Assembly: GCF_001399755.1 (NCBI RefSeq)
Contig: NZ_LJCP01000010.1
Coordinates: 372,001-436,000 of the forward strand
DNA length: 64,000 bases
Direction of reading: 5' to 3'
Source: Thiohalorhabdus denitrificans
GTDB lineage: Bacteria > Pseudomonadota > Gammaproteobacteria > Thiohalorhabdales > Thiohalorhabdaceae
Shown: piece by piece, positions 20,215 through 28,800 of the stretch
Numbering within the stretch: position 1 is the stretch's first letter
How the letters are laid out: each line of letters begins with the position of its first letter
Translations under genes and position numbers: made by a program
The notes under the pieces: model-generated
Databases searched by the model: none
Seen by the model: only the letters and a program-made list of their open reading frames with translations
What the model was told of the DNA's origin: nothing

Positions 20215-21351
20215 TTGACGGACGCCGTTACCCAGCTCACCCGCGAACTCATCGCCATCCCCTCGGTGACCCCGGACGACGGGGCCGGCCAGGCGCCCCT
20301 GCGCGACCGGCTGGCCCCGTTGGGGTTCCAACTGGAGGACATGAGCGAGGGCAACGTGGCCAACCTCTACGCCCGCTACGGGAACCAGGGGCCGGTAGTG
20401 GCCTTCGCCGGCCACACGGACGTGGTGCCCACCGGCGCCGAGGAGGACTGGACCCACCCGCCCTTCTCCCCCACCGCCTCCGGGGCCTACCTGTACGGGC
20501 GCGGCGCGGCGGACATGAAGGGCTCCCTGGCCGCCTTCACGGTAGCGGTGGAGCGGTTCCTGGCCCGCCACCCGGAGCCCCAAGGCTCCATCGCCCTCCT
20601 CATCACCGGCGACGAGGAGGGCCCCGCCGTTCACGGCACGCCGGTGATGGTGCGCCGGCTCGCCGAGCGCGACGAAATGCCCGACTACTGCCTGGTGGGC
20701 GAGCCCTCCTGCAGCGAGCGGCTGGGGGACACGGTGAAGAACGGCCGGCGGGGGTCGCTGACCGGGGAGATGGTGGTCCTCGGCACCCAGGGCCACGTGG
20801 CCTACCCCCACAAGGCGGACAACCCGGTCCACCGGGCCCTGCCCGCCCTGCAGGAGCTGGTGGAGACCGAATGGGACGCGGGCAACGCCTACTTCCCGCC
20901 CACCAGCTTCCAGATCCCCAACGTCCGCGCCGGCACCGGCGCCCACAACGTCATTCCTGGCACGCTGGACGTCCAGTTCAACTTCCGCTACTCCACCGAG
21001 CGCACCAAGGACGACCTCAAGGCCCAGGTCCACGAGATCCTGGACCGCCACGGCCTGCGCTACGACCTGCACTGGCACGAAAACGGCGACCCCTTCCTCA
21101 CCGAGCCCGGCCCGCTGGTCAACGCCCTCACCGAGAGCATCCGCGCGGCCACGGGGGTCGACACCCACCTCTCCACCGCCGGCGGCACCAGCGACGGCCG
21201 CTTCATCGCCCCGCACGGCGTCCAGGTGGCGGAGTTCGGTCCGCTCAACGACACCATCCACCAGGTGGACGAGCGGGTGGCCATGGAGGACCTGGAGCGG
21301 TTGGCGGAGATCTACGAAGGGGTGCTGGAGCGGCTGCTGACGGAAACGTAG
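20215..21351 (+). CDS. dapE: Succinyl-diaminopimelate desuccinylase
   Basis: 378 aa M20-family di-zinc hydrolase. Metal and catalytic residues visible: His67 in FAGHTDVVPTG, Asp100 in GAADMKG, Glu134-Glu135 in TGDEEG, Glu in GEPSC, and the C-terminal His in NDTIHQVDE. The start is a TTG at 20215, one base after the dapD stop codon; no in-frame ATG fits better. Translation is therefore likely coupled to dapD. Confidence 0.95.
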   Translation: MTDAVTQLTRELIAIPSVTPDDGAGQAPLRDRLAPLGFQLEDMSEGNVANLYARYGNQGPVVAFAGHTDVVPTGAEEDWTHPPFSPTASGAYLYGRGAADMKGSLAAFTVAVERFLARHPEPQGSIALLITGDEEGPAVHGTPVMVRRLAERDEMPDYCLVGEPSCSERLGDTVKNGRRGSLTGEMVVLGTQGHVAYPHKADNPVHRALPALQELVETEWDAGNAYFPPTSFQIPNVRAGTGAHNVIPGTLDVQFNFRYSTERTKDDLKAQVHEILDRHGLRYDLHWHENGDPFLTEPGPLVNALTESIRAATGVDTHLSTAGGTSDGRFIAPHGVQVAEFGPLNDTIHQVDERVAMEDLERLAEIYEGVLERLLTET

Positions 21352-21370
21352 CAAAGGCCGAACATTTTCC

Positions 21371-21395
21371 TGTGGGAGCGGTCCTCGACCGCGAC
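21371..21395 (+). repeat. Single REP element after dapE
   Basis: TGTGGGAGCGGTCCTCGACC followed by GCGAC; the internal hairpin is GCGGTC-CTC-GACCGC. Head and stem match the dapC-dapD copies. Confidence 0.7.
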
Positions 21396-21405
21396 CCTGA
21401 AAAGG

Positions 21406-21433
21406 ACAAGGGCCGGGAAACCCCGGCCCTTGT
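21406..21433. terminator. Bidirectional terminator between dapE and the FN3 gene
   Basis: A perfect 12-bp stem ACAAGGGCCGGG / CCCGGCCCTTGT with a 4-nt loop. It sits between the convergent ends of dapE (21351) and the minus-strand FN3 gene (21461). T-rich bases follow on the minus strand (CCTTGTCCTTTTC), fewer on the plus strand. Confidence 0.7.
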
Positions 21434-21460
21434 ACCCGAACACCGGACATCCCCGCCCGT

Positions 21461-24400
21461 TTATTCCTCCGCGCCCGGAACCTCCACATAGCCGTCGGAC
21501 GCATCGGTCATCTCCCGCTTGCCGTCGGTGATGCGGGCGACGATGCGGTACTTACCGGCGGGGAGATCCGGCAACCGCCACTTGTAGCTGTCGCCCTGGC
21601 GGTCGGGGTCTTCCTCCAGGCCGCCGACGATCACCGTTTCCTCCCCGGGCTCGCCGCCCACCGGCCGGTAGCTCAGGGTGATCCGGGCGTTGTCGTCGGC
21701 GTCCAGATCCTTCCAGCGGATGTGGACGCGGTCGCCGGGCTCCTTCTCCTGGGCGCCGTTGGGGCCTTTCAGGCGGATGAACGGCTGGCCGCCGCCGTCG
21801 CCGATGACCACCTCGTTGGGGGCGCGAACCTCCTTGCGGGTGTTGCCGTCGTCGATCACCGCGTAGGGGAAGTAGACGCCGTCCTCCAGGCCCGAGAGGT
21901 CCCACAGGTAGCGGTCGCCCCGCCCGTCCGGATCCTCCTTCAGGCCCTCCACGATCACGCCGCGGCCGCCGCCGTTTCCGTCCCGATCGTAGTAGTGGTC
22001 GATGGTGGCATTGCTGTCCGGGTCGCGGTCGTACCAGTGGAGCAGGGCGTGGTTCTTGTCGGGCGCGCCGGGCTCCTTAGTCGGGGCTTCGTCCTCCTCC
22101 CGCTCGGCCGGCTCCTCGGGTTCTTCCTCCGGCATGGGCTGCTTGCCCCGGCCGTCCCCGGGACGCTGGCCGTTGCCGTTGTTGCCACCGCCCACGGTCC
22201 CGGGCAGGTCGTACTTCACCTTGTGCAGCCGCATGACCGGCTCGTCGTTGACCCCATCGGCGTCGGCGTAGAACACCACGAAGTCCATCCAGTCCGAGGC
22301 CAGGCCGTGCTCGTCCACGGCCCGGGCCCGCCAGTAGTACCAGCCGCTCTCGGGGACGGGGCTGTCGATCCGCCAGGATTCCTCCCCGGATTCCCCGGCG
22401 GCCAGCCGCTCGCCCAGGCCGCCCTTCTTGGCCGGGGCGTAGAGCTCGAACTCGTAGTGCAGCTCGTCCCGGTCCACGTCCCTGGAGGGGTTCACCTGCA
22501 GGGTGGGCTGGAGGGTGCCCACCCAGCCGCCCTGCCCCGGGTTGGCCGGGGTGGGCACGGTGGGCGGATCGTTGAACTGGTTGACGAAGAAGCTGCCGGC
22601 GGTCCAGGGGCTGTCGACCTCGCCGTCGGAGGCCTTGACCCGCCAGAAATACTCGGTGTTGTCCGCCAGCCCGGACACCGGCCAGGCGGCCGTGCCCCGG
22701 TCCCCTTCGGGGATGCCGCCCGAGGTCCGCTTGGCGTCGCTGTCAAAGGTGGCCGTCCGGTCCAGCTGGAAGTGGTACGTCACCGGCTCCATCTCCGGAT
22801 CCTCAGCGTCGCGCGCCAGCAGGTCCACATCCAGGGTCGTCACCTCAACGCCGTCGACAGGCGCCTCGATGGCGGGCGCCGTGGGGGCGTCGTTGCGGGT
22901 GTTGACGAAGAAACCCCCCACGGGGCCGGCGGTCTCCGCGCCGTGCTCGTCCACGGCGGTGGCGCGCCAGTGGTACCAGGTGTTCTCCGTCAGCTCGTCG
23001 GGCACCGTCCAGGCGGTGGTGCCCTCGTCCCCCTCGGACACGCCGGTGGTGGCAGCGACCTCCTGCGTCAGCGCCTCGTCGACGTAGACGGCGAAGTCGT
23101 AGGTGAGAGCGTCCTCGTCCACGTCGGTGCTGTTGGTCACCTCCAGCACGGGGGTAAAGGTGTCCACGAAGGTGCCGTCCGCCGGGCCGCTGATGGCGAA
23201 CTCCCCGGGCGCGTCGTTCTCCGTGTTGACGAAGAAGGTGCCGCCCACCCATTCGCTGTGGATGTCCGCGCCAAAGGCCCGCGCCCGCCAGTGGAACCAG
23301 TGGTTGTCCGTAAGCGCGGGGGACACCGTCCAGGAAGTGGTTTCCTCGGCCTCGGGGACGTCGAGGACATGGGCGACGCGCTCGGACATCTCGGCGTCGG
23401 CGTACACCTCGAACTCGTAGGTGACGTCGAACAGGTCGGAGTGCTCGCTGTTGATCAGGGTCAGCTCCGGGGTCTGCGTGGTGACCTCGCTGCCCGCCTC
23501 CGGGGCCTTGGGCTCGGGCTCACCCGGTCCGGGGGGCCGGGTGGGATCCATGCCCTCCTCGTACTCCTCCAGGTCGGTGTAGCCGTCGCCGTCGTAGTCG
23601 CCGGTGCCGTCCCGGTCGAGGGTGCCGAAGTGCTCCAGCTCCCACTCGTCCTTCATGCCGTCGCCGTCGCGGTCGTGAATCCAGCGCACCTCGATGGGGG
23701 CGGACCGGGTGCTTTCCAGCTCGCCGTCGGAGGCGCGGAAGGTAACGTTGTAGGTGCCCTGCTGGCCCAGCTCCGGAGTCCACTCGAAGGTGCCGGTGCC
23801 GTCGCCGTTGTCGGTGAATCCGGCCCCTTCGGGAAGATTGTCCACGGACAGGGTGATGGGGTCGCCGTTGGCGTCGGCGGCCTCCACGCCAAAGGCCAGC
23901 GTTTCGGTCTCCACCACCACCTGAGGGGGGATGTAGGCGATCTCCGGGGCCACCGGCCCGATGTCCGGGGCCTTCATCACCACCGTGTAGGAGCCGGTGG
24001 TGTTGGCGTCGAAGAGGTGAAGGCCGTAGTCCCAGGTCAGATCGTCGTTGCGCTCCCGGGCGAGCCAGGCGTTGCGCGCGTTGATCTCCTTACCGTCGGA
24101 GCGGTAGACCGCCTCGATCTCCTTCTGACCCAGATAGGGGTCCCGGACCCGGGCGTGGATGAAGCCGTCCTGCTCGGGGACGGTGAAGCGGTGATGGACC
24201 CGGTCGCCGTCCTCCTTGGTGCGCTCCAGGGCGGCGTCGGCGGAGAGGTCCGCCACCTCGCTGTCGGTGCCGTTGGACTCGTACACGGTCAGGAAATCGC
24301 CGTCCCGGGCCAGAAAGTCCCGCACGGCGTCCCGCCCGGACAGATCCACCAGGACATCGCGCACCAGGAAATGGGTGTTGACGGCGTCGATGACGGAGGT

Positions 24401-25288
24401 CAGCGAGCCGCCCAGCTCGTCAGAGTGGCTGAAGGAGGCGTCGAAATCGGTGAAGCGCCCGGAGAGGTCGGTCACCATGCGCCAGCGCCCCACCATGGCC
24501 TCGCCGGCGGGGATGCGGCCGAAGTCCAGCAGGAGGGTCGGCTCGGCGGGCTCGTTCTGGATGTAGCTCTCCAGGATCTCGAAGCTGATGTCCAGGCCCT
24601 GCTCGTTGGCCACGATCTCGGGCTGGGCGGAGTCGATGGAAACCGACTCCGCGGGGCCGCTGCCGTTGTTGCGGATGCGCACCCCCAGGGTGAAGGGCTC
24701 GGCCGGCTCCTCCTCCTCGGTGAAGGGATCGTCGGCGTAGACCTGCTCCTTGAGGAAGTAATCCAGAGTCAGCAGGGGCAGCGGCTTGACGGTGATGGAA
24801 TCGGGGGCGACGTCGGTCTCGTGATGCTCGCCGGCAAGGTCGTATTCCAGGGTGGCCCCGACGAAGAAGAGCTTGCCGTCGGAGACCTGCCCCGCCGCCC
24901 CGGGCGAGGGAATGATCTGCCAGTGGATGTCCGCGGAAGTGGACGGCATGACCGTGCCCGTGCCGTCCACCGCGTCGATGCCGTCCAGGGAATCCTGGCG
25001 GATAAAGAAAGTGGCGTCTTCGCTGTCCGGATCGGAGGACGCTACAACGGGGTTGCCATCCTTATCGGTGAATTGGACGGAAACGGCAACGTTCTCCAGT
25101 GGATCCGTGTCCAGCCCGTTGTTGATGCGCATGTGCGCTTCAAAGGCCTGCCGCTCCAGAGTGAGTTCCTGCTCAATCTGGAGCTTGACCTGGGCGCAAA
25201 GGGATTCCTGGGCAAGGGCCTGCCCAACCTGGGTGAGGAGGCCCAGGAAGCAGGCAAGCGAAATGACCACCTTTTTGGGAAACATCAT
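21461..25288 (-). CDS. Exported multi-domain Ig/FN3 protein with Asp-rich calcium-type repeat
   Basis: 1275 aa. Sec signal peptide at 1-26 (cleavage after QALA). Residues about 150-345 hold a non-catalytic beta-sandwich region (NNGSGPAESVSI, LDFGRIPAGEAMVGRW) of a type I associate with large exported proteins near YD-repeat genes. Then a putative Ig domain (about 447-536, DGTGTFEWTPELGQQGTY), an Asp-rich thrombospondin-3-like segment (538-582, DRDGDGMKDEWE and DYDGDGYTDLEEY), four FN3-like repeats of about 105 aa (583-1017) each ending W-x-G-x-FFVN-x2-ND-x-P or similar, a Glu/Pro linker (1050-1078), and two related C-terminal modules (1079-1163, 1168-1270). No membrane anchor or sorting signal seen. 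Probable surface or released binding protein; last gene of the four-gene set. AAGGGGGG precedes two adjacent ATGs. Confidence 0.75.
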   Translation of the reverse strand: MMFPKKVVISLACFLGLLTQVGQALAQESLCAQVKLQIEQELTLERQAFEAHMRINNGLDTDPLENVAVSVQFTDKDGNPVVASSDPDSEDATFFIRQDSLDGIDAVDGTGTVMPSTSADIHWQIIPSPGAAGQVSDGKLFFVGATLEYDLAGEHHETDVAPDSITVKPLPLLTLDYFLKEQVYADDPFTEEEEPAEPFTLGVRIRNNGSGPAESVSIDSAQPEIVANEQGLDISFEILESYIQNEPAEPTLLLDFGRIPAGEAMVGRWRMVTDLSGRFTDFDASFSHSDELGGSLTSVIDAVNTHFLVRDVLVDLSGRDAVRDFLARDGDFLTVYESNGTDSEVADLSADAALERTKEDGDRVHHRFTVPEQDGFIHARVRDPYLGQKEIEAVYRSDGKEINARNAWLARERNDDLTWDYGLHLFDANTTGSYTVVMKAPDIGPVAPEIAYIPPQVVVETETLAFGVEAADANGDPITLSVDNLPEGAGFTDNGDGTGTFEWTPELGQQGTYNVTFRASDGELESTRSAPIEVRWIHDRDGDGMKDEWELEHFGTLDRDGTGDYDGDGYTDLEEYEEGMDPTRPPGPGEPEPKAPEAGSEVTTQTPELTLINSEHSDLFDVTYEFEVYADAEMSERVAHVLDVPEAEETTSWTVSPALTDNHWFHWRARAFGADIHSEWVGGTFFVNTENDAPGEFAISGPADGTFVDTFTPVLEVTNSTDVDEDALTYDFAVYVDEALTQEVAATTGVSEGDEGTTAWTVPDELTENTWYHWRATAVDEHGAETAGPVGGFFVNTRNDAPTAPAIEAPVDGVEVTTLDVDLLARDAEDPEMEPVTYHFQLDRTATFDSDAKRTSGGIPEGDRGTAAWPVSGLADNTEYFWRVKASDGEVDSPWTAGSFFVNQFNDPPTVPTPANPGQGGWVGTLQPTLQVNPSRDVDRDELHYEFELYAPAKKGGLGERLAAGESGEESWRIDSPVPESGWYYWRARAVDEHGLASDWMDFVVFYADADGVNDEPVMRLHKVKYDLPGTVGGGNNGNGQRPGDGRGKQPMPEEEPEEPAEREEDEAPTKEPGAPDKNHALLHWYDRDPDSNATIDHYYDRDGNGGGRGVIVEGLKEDPDGRGDRYLWDLSGLEDGVYFPYAVIDDGNTRKEVRAPNEVVIGDGGGQPFIRLKGPNGAQEKEPGDRVHIRWKDLDADDNARITLSYRPVGGEPGEETVIVGGLEEDPDRQGDSYKWRLPDLPAGKYRIVARITDGKREMTDASDGYVEVPGAEE

Positions 25289-25379
25289 CCCCCCTTACCC
25301 AGGAAAGATTGATCGAAAAGCTAAAAACCGATCAGACCATTCAAATCGTTCAAAAACGAAACCAGCAGTTGCGCTACAC

Positions 25380-25736
25380 CTATTGGGCCCCGCCTAGCGA
25401 ATAGGGCTCATTCATCGGAAAGGAGATAAGCCGGCCCTACTACAGATAGCCCCGCCACACTTCTCGGAAATTGACGTTGCGGCTGTAGCGCCGGTGCGCT
25501 TCATGCATCGCCGGGGCCAGCCCTTCCGTCGGCTCCGGCACGGCAATCAAATGTAGGTGATTCGTCATCAGGCAGCAGGTCCAGATCGCCACCCCATAGT
25601 AGGTACACTAGGTCACCAGGAGCTCGAAATAGGCATGATAGTCCTGATCGCCAAAAAAGATCTTTTGCCGACAGTTGCCCAGCTAGATTATGTAGTGCGG
25701 AAATCCCGCCGCAACCAAGCGGGCCAATTTAGCCAT
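25380..25736 (-). pseudogene. Decayed REP-associated tyrosine transposase (RAYT, TnpA_REP)
   Basis: Read on the minus strand in a single frame from the ATG at 25736, the sequence gives MAKLARLVAAGFPHYII-stop-LGNCRQKIFFGDQDYHAYFELLVT-stop-(C)TYYGVAIWTCCLMTNHLHLIAVPEP then TEGLAPAMHEAHRRYSRNVNFREVWRGYL, two more stops, and GRLISFPMNEPYSLGGAQ-stop. This follows the RAYT/transposase-17 consensus (GNRRQ, FFGDEDY, CLMPNHVHLI, EAHRRYTR, NFREGWRG, WQGRF, FPMDEPY) almost residue for residue, including the HxH (HLH) of the HUH endonuclease. At least five in-frame stops, two of them where WQ is expected, and loss of the 3' part with the catalytic tyrosine show it is dead. It lies between the rhs gene and the FN3 gene. 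Confidence 0.85.
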
Positions 25737-25813
25737 GGGCCAAGCTCCAATCCCGTCTATTGCGATTTAAGTAAAGTGCCCCCGCAATTCACCCGTCCGG
25801 AATTAACGCATAC

Positions 25814-28800
25814 CTAATCACAGCAATCTAAACTTTCAATATTTGAATCGACAATTGTTGATTTCCCTATATACCCGGTCGCGTAAGCGCCAACACTTCC
25901 TGATTCGTCATTTTCATCATAGGACTTGCTTTCAGTATTACTGCCATCACTAATACTGAAATTAACTCCCTTTGAGGCCCCCCCAAGTCTAAGATAGGAG
26001 GCTCCAGCACTAGCTCTCCCCGCATATACCCCGGCCGCCAGTTCTGCATAGACCCCAGAAAGGACGTCTGGATCTGGGCATTTAAGGCCGTCTTGCAGAG
26101 TAACACCATTTGAACCAGAAAGTTCAACGACCTTCCTTGATGAGTTAATTCCCGCCCCGATCGCTAAGACAGTGGCCTCGGCTTTCTTTTCACAGTCTTT
26201 GCAAACAGCAGCCCATAAATCGAAAATGCTGCCCGTTGCTCCTGCATAAAGCCAAGAGACGCTAACCTGTACTCTGCTTCCTTTCCAGGTTACCAATCCA
26301 AGCGGATCAACCCCAGTAACCGGATTACCCTCTGCATAGGAGTAAGAGTTCCTTCCTGCCCGAAGAGGGTCCCTGGTCAAGTATCGTCCCGTTGAAGAAT
26401 TATAAAAACGATGAAAGTTATAATATAACCCGGTTTCATCATCTTTATAATGTCCCGGAAAAGATAGGTTGTTGGAAATTTCATTTATTGAAGCAACTCT
26501 TTCCCCAAAAGATCCATATTTTGCCGACCAAACAATTCCACCTTTTACATCCACCAATTTCTGGGGAACCCCCGAATGATCGTTTATATAGAAAAAGTAA
26601 TTTCCGGACTTTTTCATAAATTGAGGATTGGTTGTCCACTCCCCTTCCGGTTGATATCCATAGCTTTTTTGAACCTCACCGCCTCCATCAGTTTCAGCTA
26701 TAAGCCCTTTCTTGGAATAAACATATAATTTCAAACCATTTACAGTTTTCTTTTTGATACGTCGCCCAAAAGGGTCATAGGAATAAGAAGCTATTTTTTC
26801 ACCATCTTTCTTCACACTTGCCAATCTGCCTGCCACGTTATACTGGTATTTAGTCACCTCCCCGGTTTCGGTATTAGTTGTTTGAACCAAGTTGCCGTCG
26901 GCATCGAATTCCTGTTCGAATTCTCCGTAGTCAACCAATTGGTCGGACTCGTTGTATATCCATTCCCCGGTTGTATGGCTGTAGGTTTTGCGGTTTCCCA
27001 CAGCATCATAGGTATAGGCCTCGTCTGGTAAGGGATCGGGAGTTTTGGCCTGAATGAGCTGATCTAACGAACTGTAGCTATAGTTGTAGTCGCCATGCTC
27101 CGTAATCTTCTCGGTAAGATTGCCGGCGGCATCGTAGGTATACTCAAAGTCCAATAGCGGATTGCCGGCGGGATCCAGAGCTCGGATTTTTCCCAGCCGC
27201 ATCATGCGGTCGAAGAAATGCTCCTCCACCCCGCCGCCTGGCCGCATTATGCGAGTAGGCCGCATCCACTGGTAATCGTGGTAAGTAATCTCACCGAGGC
27301 CGGGAATCATGATCCCTTTTAAGCGGTTAGCGTCGTCATAGCGATAGTTGTAGGTGGTGCCGTCGGGTGCGGTGAAGGACTTTATCTTGCCGTTAACGTA
27401 GTAGGTGTAGCTGTAACTCTTGGTGAAATCGCCGTAATCGACAGTGGCGCCGATACGCCGCCCGGCGCTGTCGTAGGTGTAGGTTCCTGTGGTGACACTG
27501 CCGCTGTAGCCAGTCATCCGGCCGTCGGCGTCGTAGGTGAAGGCGACGGTGCGGTCTGGGCTAGCGGATGGATCGGTGTGGTAGGTACTCTTCACCCGCC
27601 GACCCGCAGCGTCATAGGTATGGCGAATGGCCTGGCCCCTGGCGTTGATCTTCTCCACCAGATTTCCAGCATTGTCGTATCGGTATTGGACAGTGTCCCC
27701 ATCCGGCCAGAGTATGGCAGTGCGGCGCCCTGCTAAGTCATACTGAAAACGGCGGATAGCAACCCCACGGGCATTCGTTACTTTAAGTAGGTTGTCATGA
27801 CTGTCGTAAGCGAACCTGGTAACACCTCCAGCAGGATCGATCTTCTTGGTCAGACGGCCAAGGGGGTCATATTCAAACCGAGTTGTCCGGCCTTTGGGAT
27901 CTGTCTCGGCCACAACTCGCCCCCCAGCGTCAAAGCTCTTCCTTATTACCTGCTCCAGGGTGGAGCCCTCCGCCTTGATAGTCTGAGTTCTCCGTCCTCT
28001 GGAATCGTAGGAGAACTTAGCAGCATAGGTTGGATAATTCGTTGAGCTTCGTAGCCGAGGATTGCCCGTATGGGTTTGATCGTAACCATAAGTTGTGGCA
28101 TTTCCCGCACCATCAATCACTTTGGTCAACCGACCCAAAGAATCATACTTTAAGTCCTGGCTCACCCCGGAAGGATCCGTAATATTAGTTAGCCGACCGC
28201 TCCGGTCATAGGCCAAGCGAATGGTGGCGCCCAGTGGATCCGTCATGGCCACTCGACGATCGTCTGCGTTGTACTCAAAAGAAAAAGAATTACCTAGAGG
28301 ATCGGTTAAGGCGATTCGGTTGCCCACCGCGTCGTATTCGTAGGTGGTTGCGTTACCTAGGGGATCGGCCTCCTCAATAAGATTACCGGCAGCATCGTAG
28401 CGCTTGGTCCAGGTCTCGCCCCGGGCATCCACCCGCTTGGTCACCTGTCCCAGCACGTTATGGCTGAACTTTTGAACCCCGCCCTCGGGCCCGGTACGCC
28501 TGATGACATTGCCGTACTGGTCGTATTCCAGCCGGATGGTTGCGTCCTCGGCTACGGCGTCACCTCCACGCGTGACAGTAGTTACTCTGTTGTACTGGTC
28601 GTATTCGTAGGAAGTTTCCCGCTCGGCCTCGGTCCCCACCGCCTCCACGACCCGTGTCCGGTTTCCGTCGGCGTCGTATTCGTAGCGTGTGACATTGCCG
28701 AGCTCGTCCACCTCCCTGGTCCGAAGGTCAGTCCCCGCCCGGTACTCGTAGCGCTGGCTGGAACCATCCGGGTGGGTAACTCGGATCAGGTTGTCCCACT

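Noticed and set aside
21722-25312. 1196-codon plus-strand frame opposite the FN3 gene
   Set aside because: Low-complexity Val/Gly/His/Leu composition typical of antisense to GC-rich Asp/Glu-rich coding sequence; the minus frame has a signal peptide and domains.
25557-25817. 86-codon plus-strand frame as an immunity gene for the Rhs tip
   Set aside because: It is antisense to the RAYT remnant, opposite in strand to rhs, and has no protein-like pattern.
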